NCBI GenBank assembly: GCA_003219415.1
Contig: QHOS01000039.1
Span: forward strand, 1 to 44,586
Length of the DNA stretch: 44,586 bases
From: Verrucomicrobiota bacterium
Lineage (GTDB): Bacteria; Verrucomicrobiota; Verrucomicrobiia; Chthoniobacterales; UBA10450
Direction of reading: 5' to 3'
The notes below the pieces were generated by a model, which was not told the origin of the DNA, ran no database searches, and saw nothing but the letters and a program-made list of their open reading frames with translations. Shown here piece by piece: positions 7,773-15,528 of this stretch; within the stretch, counting starts at the first letter, position 1, and every line of letters begins with the position of its first letter. Both the position numbers and the translations under genes were made by a program.

Positions 7773-8077
7773 CAAATGGTACACTGTCTTTCGCTCGCTC
7801 CCGTCCCTACGGACGGCCCGTCCCAGCAAAGTTGAGGGTTTTTGTGCTTCACAGCTTCCTTACGAAGTTATCTGCTACATCCGCAGAGTTCCGTGTCGGG
7901 GCAGCTAATTTAGCGAGTTTAGGATTCCGGACAAGACTTTAGTCGATTTGTAGCCATCGGCCCTGTGGGCTGTTTGATTCTCATTGCAACAGCTTTTGTC
8001 GACCGGCCACGGGTCCGTCACCGGACGGATTTCGTCGTGCGGCGAACCGGTGGCTTCAGGGTGCGATGGACCGCCGC
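7773..8077. other. 305-base intergenic gap inside the sphingolipid gene run
   Basis: This is the only long gap between the lipid genes. I see no convincing gene on either strand. It holds a small hairpin, GTCCG-TCAC-CGGAC (about 8026-8039), and GC-rich inverted patches. Its position upstream of the SPT-like gene makes it the natural place for an internal promoter for SPT, CDP-alcohol phosphotransferase and GNAT, but I cannot point to clear -35/-10 boxes. Confidence 0.4.
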
Positions 8078-8692
8078 CTACTTCCGCGTCGTGCGGAAAA
8101 CGTAATCCCATAGCGGCGAGCTAATGCCGTATCCGACGTGATCGTCCTTGAAATGATGGCGGAGGTGATACTGCTTCAGCCAAAGCCACACGCCGCTTTT
8201 CATGGCGAGATGGTGCGTCGCATAATGGAGCATGTCATAGCAGAGATACCCGAAAACCAACCCCGCAAACACCGCCGGCGCCAGGCTTCCAAAAATTAGA
8301 AAGAATAGACCAAAAAAAAGAAACGCGAGCGGGATGCTTATGGCTGGCGGCATAACGAGCCGGCGCGCGTCGTTAGGATAATCGTGATGCACTCCGTGAA
8401 TCACAAAGTGCAGCTGCTTTCCCCAACGAGTCTTCGGTTCGTAATGGAAGATGTACCGGTGAATGAGGTACTCGATCAGCGTCCAGAGCAAAATACCCAG
8501 CAAAAACAACGCCGCTACGGCAACAAACGACAATTGCCGTCGCCACAAAGACACGTAAAGCATGTAGCCAACCACCGGCAAATACAGCGCCAACGGAATC
8601 ACCGGATGCACCCGTGAAAAAAACTCCATGAAATCGCTCTCGAACATCCGGACTGTTTCGTTCTTGTTCGAGACGTATAGTCGGTCTGCCAT
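8078..8692 (-). CDS. Fatty acid 2-hydroxylase-like membrane di-iron enzyme (FA2H/Scs7 type)
   Basis: The protein has 204 residues from the ATG at 8692; a TTG six bases earlier would overlap the desaturase stop. It matches the catalytic half of eukaryotic FA2H/Scs7 without the cytochrome b5 domain. It has four membrane segments and the His clusters EYLIHRYIFHYEP (His 78, 83), HFVIHGVHHDYPND (His 95, 99, 102, 103), YDMLHYATHH (His 156, 160, 161) and QYHLRHHFKDD (His 176, 179, 180), which bind two metal ions. FA2H enzymes place an (R)-hydroxyl at C2 of the N-acyl chain of ceramides using O2. The ceramide-gene context supports the same role here, though carotenoid or sterol hydroxylases share the superfamily. 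Two bases separate its start from the stop of the desaturase gene, so the two are probably translated together. Confidence 0.82.
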   Translation of the reverse strand: MADRLYVSNKNETVRMFESDFMEFFSRVHPVIPLALYLPVVGYMLYVSLWRRQLSFVAVAALFLLGILLWTLIEYLIHRYIFHYEPKTRWGKQLHFVIHGVHHDYPNDARRLVMPPAISIPLAFLFFGLFFLIFGSLAPAVFAGLVFGYLCYDMLHYATHHLAMKSGVWLWLKQYHLRHHFKDDHVGYGISSPLWDYVFRTTRK

Positions 8693-8694
8693 GA

Positions 8695-9741
8695 TCAAAA
8701 ACTAATTGGCCTCGCACTCAGATCAAGGCTGCCAATTTGGCTGGGTGTCGCGTCGGGGACCCGGCGATAGTCGGCCTTTTGTTTCATTCGTTCAACCCGG
8801 GAATACAGGCTGTATCGCTTATCGAAAACGAACTGGAACAGCAACCGGCTCCACGATGAGTGATACTTCAGATCGCTGTAAAATTCCGGGGCCATCGCGC
8901 GCAGTTTCGGCAGGTTGTTCCACGGGATCGAGGGGAGATCGTGGTGTTCGTTGTGATAACCCATGTTTAGCGCTACGCGATTGATTGGCCCGTAATAGCT
9001 GAATGTCTCCTGGTCGAAATCGTAAGTGTAATGCTCCTGGATCCAGCGAGCCCCAACCGGGTGCAACCCAATCGAAAAGAAAAACGCGAACACGAGATAA
9101 AGAAATCCCGGCCAACCGCAAAGATAAATGACGGCCACATCGTAGAGCGCGGCACACGCAAAATTGATGAAGAACCAGCGATCCCACATCGTAATCGCCT
9201 TCAATCGTGGCGGGCGCGTCAGCTGAAAAAATGGGAAGAGCATGAGCCAGATTGCCTTCGTGAACCACCTGTTGCCTACCAGGCGCGCTTCCCAATGGTT
9301 CGCCAGGTCTGCGTCGTATTCGTAATCACCCTGATGAGAATGATGCTTTAAATGATAAACACGAAAGCCCATCGCGCCGGGCGCGAGATTGGGAAGATCG
9401 GCGATGACGGCCACCATCTTGTTCCACCTTTTGTTCCGGAAAATCAGATTGTGAGTTGCGTCGTGAATAATGACGTAATTCGCATGATTGGCGAACGCAC
9501 CGACGCAATAGGCAATGAGAAGACTCAGCCACCAGTAACCAAATCCGAGTTTTCCCATTCCAAACGCGATGGCTGTCTGCATGACTACGATTGAAGCGGC
9601 AATGAGCGCCGTCCACGGATTGCGCACCATCAGTTGCCGGACTTCCGGATGCGCTTTGACGATCGCACGCGCCCGCCCCGGATGCGGTTGATCGGATTCA
9701 GATTGATAAAACGCAGCCTGCATCGGCTTCAAAATATGCAT
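8695..9741 (-). CDS. Sphingolipid delta-4 desaturase-like (DEGS/DES family) membrane desaturase
   Basis: The protein has 348 residues, close to eukaryotic dihydroceramide desaturases. The N-terminal block PHPGRARAIVKAHPEVRQLM matches the DES-specific N-terminal domain (P-H-x-x-R...HPEI-x-x-LM). The histidine boxes are HDATHN (93-98), HLKHHSHQG (130-138) and HNEHHD (263-268). Beyond general desaturases, it has the DES-type run EHYTYDFDQETFSYYGPIN and GYHNEHHDLPSIPWNNLP, and ends FDKRYSLYSRVER. Family members introduce the 4,5-trans double bond (some also C4-hydroxylate) in the sphingoid base, using O2 and reduced cytochrome b5 or an equivalent. It sits between the exporter and the 2-hydroxylase. 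The resemblance to the eukaryotic enzyme is striking for a bacterial gene. The substrate is inferred from family and context. Confidence 0.85.
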   Translation of the reverse strand: MHILKPMQAAFYQSESDQPHPGRARAIVKAHPEVRQLMVRNPWTALIAASIVVMQTAIAFGMGKLGFGYWWLSLLIAYCVGAFANHANYVIIHDATHNLIFRNKRWNKMVAVIADLPNLAPGAMGFRVYHLKHHSHQGDYEYDADLANHWEARLVGNRWFTKAIWLMLFPFFQLTRPPRLKAITMWDRWFFINFACAALYDVAVIYLCGWPGFLYLVFAFFFSIGLHPVGARWIQEHYTYDFDQETFSYYGPINRVALNMGYHNEHHDLPSIPWNNLPKLRAMAPEFYSDLKYHSSWSRLLFQFVFDKRYSLYSRVERMKQKADYRRVPDATPSQIGSLDLSARPISF

Positions 9742-9754
9742 TGTGGACGTATCC

Positions 9755-11839
9755 TCAAACGCGCTTTTTCAAGGGCGCCGCACCGAGCAGCGGCAATACA
9801 AACAGATTTGCCAGGATGTCTATGATGCAGCCAGCGAGCACCACGAGGCCAAAACGCTGAGTCGGTGGAAAATCTGATAGCACGAAAATGGCGAAACCCG
9901 CGGCGATAATCACGTCCGAATAAACAATCCCGCGCCATTGCTCTTCGCGCGCGAAGACCCAGGCGTTCCACCCTTTCTTTCCGTCGCGTTGCGCGCGGCG
10001 GACCCCGAACATGAGATGAATCATCGAATCGATTGCAATGCCGATGCAGACGTTTGTGGCCGGCGCCGAAATGACGTCCACCGGCACATGAAACCAGCCG
10101 ATCCCTCCAAGCATCGACAGCGGCACAAGCGTCAGGCTCGCGATCATCGCTACCGCACCGCGGACAGATCGGGCGACAACCAGCGCGATCACAACGAACA
10201 ACAGATTCAGCCAGAACAATCCGGTCACGAGACTTTCAGCGACGAGTTTGGCGAGCCGACCTTGCAAATAATAAATACCGCCGACGAGGTCAGCCTTGAA
10301 TCCATACTTGCGACAGAGAGCGCGAAGATCGTTCACAACATCGACACGGTATTTCGTACGGCGTGCCTCGATCATCCGGAGTGTGAAAACCGCGTCCGCA
10401 CGGTCTTTACTGACAAAACTTTTGGCCACGCGCGCATACTTCGGTTGCTCCATGATCTCCATCATCTTTTCGTAGCTTATGAGAAACGAAAACGGCGTGC
10501 GATCGCCTTCGGCCAGAAGCGTTGGCAACGAAATTACAGTGCCAACATCTTTCTCGTTTTCCAGCGCGCCATGCAGCCTCCACATTCTTTGGTAGGCCTC
10601 ATCCGTGTTCAGCCTGGTGCCGCTCGTCGCGGAGACGACCAGTGTCAGCGGGTTGGAGCCGCCGGTCCGATCTACGAATTCCAGTCCGTCGCGAAGTTCC
10701 CGATTCGGCTTGAAATAAGCCATAAGGCTCGGGTCAGTGTTCACCCTCGTCAGACCAAGTCCCAAACCTACTGCCAGCAAAATGACGGCTAACGAGAGCA
10801 AGGCAAACCGGCGCGACCAAAATGCATGCGTAGGTTCTGCCTCGACGATTTTGCTTTTCCGCGGCACGGCCCAGCGCAGGAACGCCGGATACATCAAATA
10901 AGCGCAAACGAACGCGACAACTGTGCCAAGCACTCCGCCAAATCCCAATTCGCGCAACGGCTTTGCCTGAACAATTAACAGACTGGCAAAGCCTAACGAT
11001 GCGCAAACCATCGACCAGAACGAAGGCGGAAAAGTCATGCGCCGCGCGTCGGCTGCGAGATCGGGCGACTCCTTGTCCAGACGATGCGCGCGATCGGCAA
11101 GCGTTTGCCAGTTGAAGGTCATGTAAACCAGGTGTGAAAGCGCGATGACGAACACGATCGTACCGAGGTTGACCGTCAAAACGCCGATCTTGTCGCCGAG
11201 CATCGATTGGATGAGCAACGTCAACAAAACAGCGCTGCTGCATGTGCAAAGCATTCCTACAAACAGCCGGATTGATCGGAACAGCGCGGCCATCGTTAGG
11301 CCAAACAAGACAACCGCCGTGAGACTGAAGTAGCGGAAATCGTGCGCCAGACTGCGTCGGAGCATTTCAACGACGTACGGCGGACCCGCGATGTGAATCC
11401 GAAAATCTCGCGCGTTCAGTTCGTGCACGATTTGTTCGAGGCGCTGGATCGGCTTTTCCGTATGCCTGCCTTTCATGAAAATGATCACGTTGCTGGACTT
11501 CCGGTCGTGCGCGATCAACAAGCGGCTCCAGAACGGGCTTTTCAGTGCATCTTCAAGGCTTTTAGGTCCCTCAGCGAGGCTCTTTACGGCGCTCACTCCA
11601 CCGATGGTGTGGGCTCGTTGGGTGAGTTTTTGAATTCGACTCAGGTATCGTGGCGAAGAAATATCGCGTGACGACACCGCCAGAATCACTTCTGGCTGCG
11701 AAGGAAAACTTTGCTCGATCTTTTTGGTTTGCTGGATTCCGGGATCATTCGTTGAAAAGAAAAAATTCTGGTCCACGACGGGCGTCAGGTCCACGAACGC
11801 AGCGACCAGTACAAGCAGCACGCCGCCGATCACGAGCAT
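9755..11839 (-). CDS. MMPL/RND-superfamily membrane exporter, candidate sphingolipid transporter
   Basis: The protein has 694 residues from the ATG at 11839. The frame stays open to 11962, but that extension is the translation of a tRNA gene and is rejected. The layout is a duplicated RND fold: one N-terminal span, a periplasmic loop (about 25-175), five spans (about 180-345), then a second span, loop and five-span set (about 360-690). Proteins of this class move lipids (mycobacterial MmpL, hopanoid HpnN) to the periplasm or outer membrane using the proton gradient. The gene ends 13 bases before the desaturase start and heads the lipid genes, which suggests it carries their product. Its start lies only 9 bases after the tRNA end, leaving no room for a separate promoter. 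Confidence 0.8.
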   Translation of the reverse strand: MLVIGGVLLVLVAAFVDLTPVVDQNFFFSTNDPGIQQTKKIEQSFPSQPEVILAVSSRDISSPRYLSRIQKLTQRAHTIGGVSAVKSLAEGPKSLEDALKSPFWSRLLIAHDRKSSNVIIFMKGRHTEKPIQRLEQIVHELNARDFRIHIAGPPYVVEMLRRSLAHDFRYFSLTAVVLFGLTMAALFRSIRLFVGMLCTCSSAVLLTLLIQSMLGDKIGVLTVNLGTIVFVIALSHLVYMTFNWQTLADRAHRLDKESPDLAADARRMTFPPSFWSMVCASLGFASLLIVQAKPLRELGFGGVLGTVVAFVCAYLMYPAFLRWAVPRKSKIVEAEPTHAFWSRRFALLSLAVILLAVGLGLGLTRVNTDPSLMAYFKPNRELRDGLEFVDRTGGSNPLTLVVSATSGTRLNTDEAYQRMWRLHGALENEKDVGTVISLPTLLAEGDRTPFSFLISYEKMMEIMEQPKYARVAKSFVSKDRADAVFTLRMIEARRTKYRVDVVNDLRALCRKYGFKADLVGGIYYLQGRLAKLVAESLVTGLFWLNLLFVVIALVVARSVRGAVAMIASLTLVPLSMLGGIGWFHVPVDVISAPATNVCIGIAIDSMIHLMFGVRRAQRDGKKGWNAWVFAREEQWRGIVYSDVIIAAGFAIFVLSDFPPTQRFGLVVLAGCIIDILANLFVLPLLGAAPLKKRV

Positions 11840-11848
11840 CAACCAGTG

Positions 11849-11921
11849 CGACCCTAACGGGATTCGAACCCGTGTTACCGCCGTGAAAGGGCGGTGTCCT
11901 GGGCCTCTAGACGATAGGGTC
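11849..11921 (-). tRNA. tRNA-Glu (anticodon TTC)
   Basis: The minus strand folds as a standard cloverleaf: acceptor stem GACCCTA/TAGGGTC, D-arm CGTCTAGAGGCCCAGGACA, anticodon stem CCGCC/GGCGG around loop CTTTCAC (anticodon TTC), and T-arm with GGTTCGAATCC. The discriminator is G at 11849. CCA is not encoded. Most of the body matches E. coli tRNA-Glu as I recall it. It lies between waaA and the MMPL exporter, both on the same strand. Confidence 0.97.
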
Positions 11922-11933
11922 ACAAAACCGAGC

Positions 11934-11962
11934 AATATCAGAATTGCTACTCCTGGACGCAA
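11934..11962 (-). promoter_or_regulatory. Candidate sigma70-type promoter for tRNA-Glu and the lipid operon
   Basis: Read on the minus strand, TTGCGT (11962-11957) and GATATT (11939-11934) are separated by 17 bases and end 12 bases before the tRNA. A perfect inverted repeat AGCAAT-ATCAGA-ATTGCT (11931..11948) overlaps the -10 box and could be an operator or a weak hairpin. The boxes match consensus at only 3/6 and 4/6, so this is tentative. Confidence 0.45.
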
Positions 11963-12014
11963 GGTAAATTGCCGTCTCCTTTTTCTTTCAGTTTAGACGC
12001 GCATAGAGCCCTGG

Positions 12015-13316
12015 CTAAAGGCTCGAATGAAATCGGTGAATCAACGCCGCTGCGCGAGCAGTTGCACCGTAATGCTTGCTCAAAACGTCGAGCGCGTTTT
12101 CCAAAAGGCGCTCGCGCGCATCGCCGTCGCGTAGAAGCCCGGCGATCGTCATTTCAAGTGAATCGGCATCGCGAACCTGGATCGCCCCTTTCTTCAACAC
12201 GAGTGCTTTCGCAAGTGTCGCGAAGTTTTCCATGTGCGGACCAAACACGACTGGTTTACCGGCCATGATCGGCTCCACTGGATTTTGCCCGCCTTGCGCG
12301 GTCAGGCTTTTCCCAACGAATACAATGGTGGCAATACCATACCAGCGCTGAAGTTCACCTGTTGTATCGAGAAGAATGCAGTCCGCATCTGATTCGCGAT
12401 CAATCGCCACTTCGCTCGCCAGCGCCACGCGTAACGGCAGAGCAGCGAGTTGCGCGCGGATTTCGCGGAGCCGTTCCACATGGCGCGGCGCAATGAACAA
12501 CCGCAATGACGAGAATTGCTGACGCAAGCGCAGAAAGACTCTGGCCAGAATTTCCTCTTCGCCCCGATGCGTACTGCCGCCGAACAACACTGGACGCTGT
12601 CGATCCGCATCGCTCACGCTGGTTGTTCGCGTATTTTCCTGTGCTTCTGCCCTGTGATCACGCCCATTGGGATCGTATTTGATGCTGCCAACGGCACGAA
12701 TCCGATCGCGCGCAACGCCGATCGCGACCCATCGATCAACATCATCAGGCTCTTGCGCGCAAACCAGATCCAACAGTCGAAAAGTGGGCGCCACGAAAAA
12801 TCGGAACCGGCGAAATCTTCTCTCGGATCTCGGCGACAAGCGCGCGTTCACCAATATCGTGGGAATTCGGCGTTCGTGCGCCAATGCCACAAGATTTGGC
12901 CAAACTTCCGCTTCAACCAGCACGATTCGCGTCGGCCTGATCACCGCAAATGCGCGCCGCATGATCGGCCAGTAATCGAGCGGTGTGTAAATGACCTCGA
13001 TCCAGGCCGGAGCGTTCTTGTTTGCCAGAGCGAAACCAGTCGTGGTGGTCGTGGTCAGAACGCAGTGCAAAGCTGGTTCGAGCGCGCGCAATGAATTGGC
13101 TAGCTTTAACGCGACATTTACTTCCCCTACGCTTACCGCGTGCAACCATGTCGGTTTTTGCTTCGACAGGCGAACGCATACTTCGCAATCGTAAATTCCC
13201 AGACGCTGTCCGAACTTTTCGCCGTAGCCGCCTCGACGAATCATTTTCACCAAATAGCTCGGCAAAAAGAACAACAGCCCGATTGGCCAAAACAAATTGT
13301 AGATGAAACGAATCAT
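12015..13316 (-). CDS. waaA: 3-deoxy-D-manno-octulosonic acid (Kdo) transferase
   Basis: The protein has 433 residues, matching WaaA/KdtA in length and layout: an N-terminal membrane anchor (IYNLFWPIGLLFFLPSYLV), the Kdo-transferase N-domain with WLHAVSVGEVNVA and LTTTTTTGFALA, VEAEVWPNL (about 135-143), then a GT-B C-domain with GGSTHRGEEEI and the donor-site run GQNPVEPIMAGKPVVFGPHM. It transfers Kdo from CMP-Kdo to lipid A precursor at the inner membrane, so this organism should make LPS. Four bases separate its start from the rsmD stop, so it is cotranscribed with rsmD and the asmA-like gene. The sphingolipid genes follow downstream after tRNA-Glu. Confidence 0.92.
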   Translation of the reverse strand: MIRFIYNLFWPIGLLFFLPSYLVKMIRRGGYGEKFGQRLGIYDCEVCVRLSKQKPTWLHAVSVGEVNVALKLANSLRALEPALHCVLTTTTTTGFALANKNAPAWIEVIYTPLDYWPIMRRAFAVIRPTRIVLVEAEVWPNLVALAHERRIPTILVNARLSPRSERRFRRFRFFVAPTFRLLDLVCAQEPDDVDRWVAIGVARDRIRAVGSIKYDPNGRDHRAEAQENTRTTSVSDADRQRPVLFGGSTHRGEEEILARVFLRLRQQFSSLRLFIAPRHVERLREIRAQLAALPLRVALASEVAIDRESDADCILLDTTGELQRWYGIATIVFVGKSLTAQGGQNPVEPIMAGKPVVFGPHMENFATLAKALVLKKGAIQVRDADSLEMTIAGLLRDGDARERLLENALDVLSKHYGATARAAALIHRFHSSL

Positions 13317-13320
13317 TCAA

Positions 13321-13896
13321 TTACCGATTCCGAATTTTTTGATTGCGGACTCCGGAAAGAAACAAGACTTCGGTGGCGCCATATGTTTTCTGGCGAACCA
13401 AATGCCACTGTTTCATTTGGGGAAGAGCTTCAGCCGGCCTTTTCTCCAAAACGAAAATTCCATCTGCGTCCATTAACTGAGGCAATTCTTCGTTTGCGAG
13501 CAGTTTTTCGGTGAAGCGCTCACCATCTTCCGTCTTTTCGTAGGGCGGATCGGCAAAGACAATATCAAACAGTTCTGAGCCGGAAGCATGCCGGAGGAAA
13601 TCGAAGGCATCCTGCTGTCGAACTCGTCCTTTCAACTTTGTTTTGGCGAGATTGCGCTCGATGATCTCCGCCGATTGTCCGTCTTGCTCGACAAAAACAA
13701 CAGAAGACGCGCCGCGGCTGAGCGCTTCAATTCCAAGTGCGCCGCTGCCCGCGAAAAGATCGAGGATGCGGGCCTCCACGACGGCATCGCCCAAACTGGA
13801 AAAGATAGCAGCTTTGACACGGTCCATCGTCGGTCGCACACCGCGCTTCGGAACTACCAGGCGAATCCCGCCGGCGCTGCCGGCGATCACTCTCAT
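13321..13896 (-). CDS. rsmD: 16S rRNA (guanine966-N2)-methyltransferase RsmD
   Basis: This 191-residue Rossmann methyltransferase has the RsmD signature: MRVIAGSAGG start, RPTMDRVKAAIFSSL, the SAM-binding DLFAGSGALGIEALSRGA (about 46-63), and the catalytic DPPY at 116-119. It methylates G966 of 16S rRNA in the assembled 30S subunit. Its ATG overlaps the stop of the asmA-like gene by four bases (ATGA), which implies translational coupling. In many bacteria rsmD neighbours coaD; here it neighbours waaA instead. Confidence 0.93.
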   Translation of the reverse strand: MRVIAGSAGGIRLVVPKRGVRPTMDRVKAAIFSSLGDAVVEARILDLFAGSGALGIEALSRGASSVVFVEQDGQSAEIIERNLAKTKLKGRVRQQDAFDFLRHASGSELFDIVFADPPYEKTEDGERFTEKLLANEELPQLMDADGIFVLEKRPAEALPQMKQWHLVRQKTYGATEVLFLSGVRNQKIRNR

Positions 13897-15467
13897 GGCG
13901 AAGAGGCCGGCGTTGGCGTTACAGTCGCATCAGGCAGCGCTTCCTGCGGCGAAGCAGAAGTTGATGGCACGGCGGGCACTGCTTCTTCGATCTGTTTCTT
14001 TTTCTTCTTTGCTCGCTCCTTTTTTCCGCCGCCGAAGAAGCTGTTGATCATATTGCTAAGATCGCGACCGACCAGTCTGTCCATTAGGTTTGTGCTGGGG
14101 CGATCGATCGTGCCGCCAACCTGAAAATCAATCGCAGAATAGCCCGGCTCGTTGATCGGTTTAAAATTCTGGCGGATCGCTTTGAAAAGCTGACTACGAA
14201 TTTTGTCGTTGATCGCCAGCTGAGAATCGAGTTTTAGCCTGCCGTTAAACATAACGGTTCCCGACGCTGTGAGACGAATATTCGGGGAGCGTAAAATCAG
14301 TTCGTCGATTGTGACCAAGCCTGGATTCACGTGATATCTCGCCTCTGCTTGCTCGAGTTGAAGCTCTCTTAGCTCTTCGATCTGAAGAACTTCCCCTAGT
14401 AATACCAACAAGCTATATTGTTGGACGCGGCCCTCGCGCAGGGAAATTTCTCCCTTTCCCACAAACGCCTCTGGATCGGCCGTTTTGCCGGAAGCTTGGA
14501 AACTTCCCTCCAACTTACCCTGCACGACTCCTTTGGGGCCGCCCGCGTTTGCGATAATCTGATCGGCCAGCACATTGCGAAACTTTACGCTCGTCGTAAA
14601 CGGAGAATCCTCCGCTTCCGGCTGCATCGCAAAATAGCCGTTGATCTCACCGCTACCGGCGCGCGCGGAAATCTTGGAAAGCTCCAGCACATCCGGCTCG
14701 TAGCGCAGTGGAGAGCGCAGTTGCTCCAGAAAAAAACGGTTCTGCAAGGAAATTCTCGCCACCTTCGTATCGCCATGGAGCGCCAAGGCGCTCCGAATAC
14801 TGGTGCGAAAGTCTACCCCACTAAAACTCGCAAGGAGCTTGCCTGCATGATCAAGAAAAGTGAAATTCCCGTTCTTAATACTGACGCGTCGAACCTCGGG
14901 AGGCATCGCCAGTCTGGGTTCCTGTTTGGGAGGTTGATCGTTGACTGTTGCCTGAACCGGAGAAGGAAGATTCGCCGGCGTATTGGCAATAATAGGAGCG
15001 GTCCGTGTCGGAGAGGTTTGAATGGATTCGCTTTCTACTTCCGGCTGGGACACAGTTGGAGCCGCTGCCTTTGTTCCTCGTGACTTCGGTAATTTCCATT
15101 TTCCTTCCGCGTCTTGCGGCCAAACGACGTTTGGATTGATGAGCGAGACCTCTTTGATCACCAGGCGCCGGGAAAAAAGGGAGAGGAATCGAACCCGCAG
15201 GCGAAATGTCTTTGCTTCGAGGAAATGTTTCGGACCACCTGGCGAAGTTTGCCCAATCGTGATACCGCTTAGCTCCAGCCCTCCCCAGGGCGTTACACTC
15301 ATGCTACGGATTCCCAGCGTGGTGCCTAGGCGTCGGCTCAATTCCTGTTGAATCTTCGCGTGTGTACCTTGGGATTGCACATACAGATTCACGCCGGTCA
15401 AGAGAATCGCGCCAAGTCCAATCAGCGCCCCTAGAGCGATCAATGAAACCAGGCGTAATCTTTTCAC
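13893..15467 (-). CDS. AsmA-family envelope protein
   Basis: The protein has 524 residues. One N-terminal membrane span (SLIALGALIGLGAILLTGV) is followed by a periplasmic region of beta-strand character with AsmA-type features: LSRRLGTTLGIRSM and LELSGITIGQ near the start, and LQLEQAEARYHVNPGLVTID, DELILRSPNIRLTASGTV, KLDSQLAIND in the C-domain. A linker rich in P, T and Q (about 140-190) interrupts the domain, and the tail is Lys-rich then P/S/T-rich. AsmA-like proteins span the periplasm and are linked to lipid transport to the outer membrane. First in the minus-strand envelope operon, it fits alongside waaA and the exporter. It could equally be called DUF748-like. Confidence 0.7.
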   Translation of the reverse strand: MKRLRLVSLIALGALIGLGAILLTGVNLYVQSQGTHAKIQQELSRRLGTTLGIRSMSVTPWGGLELSGITIGQTSPGGPKHFLEAKTFRLRVRFLSLFSRRLVIKEVSLINPNVVWPQDAEGKWKLPKSRGTKAAAPTVSQPEVESESIQTSPTRTAPIIANTPANLPSPVQATVNDQPPKQEPRLAMPPEVRRVSIKNGNFTFLDHAGKLLASFSGVDFRTSIRSALALHGDTKVARISLQNRFFLEQLRSPLRYEPDVLELSKISARAGSGEINGYFAMQPEAEDSPFTTSVKFRNVLADQIIANAGGPKGVVQGKLEGSFQASGKTADPEAFVGKGEISLREGRVQQYSLLVLLGEVLQIEELRELQLEQAEARYHVNPGLVTIDELILRSPNIRLTASGTVMFNGRLKLDSQLAINDKIRSQLFKAIRQNFKPINEPGYSAIDFQVGGTIDRPSTNLMDRLVGRDLSNMINSFFGGGKKERAKKKKKQIEEAVPAVPSTSASPQEALPDATVTPTPASSP

Positions 15468-15528
15468 CGTGAGACGTTACGCAGTCCGAGTTTGAAGAAA
15501 AGGTGAAAGCCCTCTGCTACTTTTCCCT

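Noticed and set aside
8026-8039. Hairpin in the 7773-8077 gap as a terminator
   Set aside because: The stem is short and no T-run follows on either strand.
11840-11962. N-terminal extension of the MMPL exporter
   Set aside because: The added residues (SRGPGHRPFTAVTRVRIP) are the translation of tRNA-Glu; the true start is ATG 11839.
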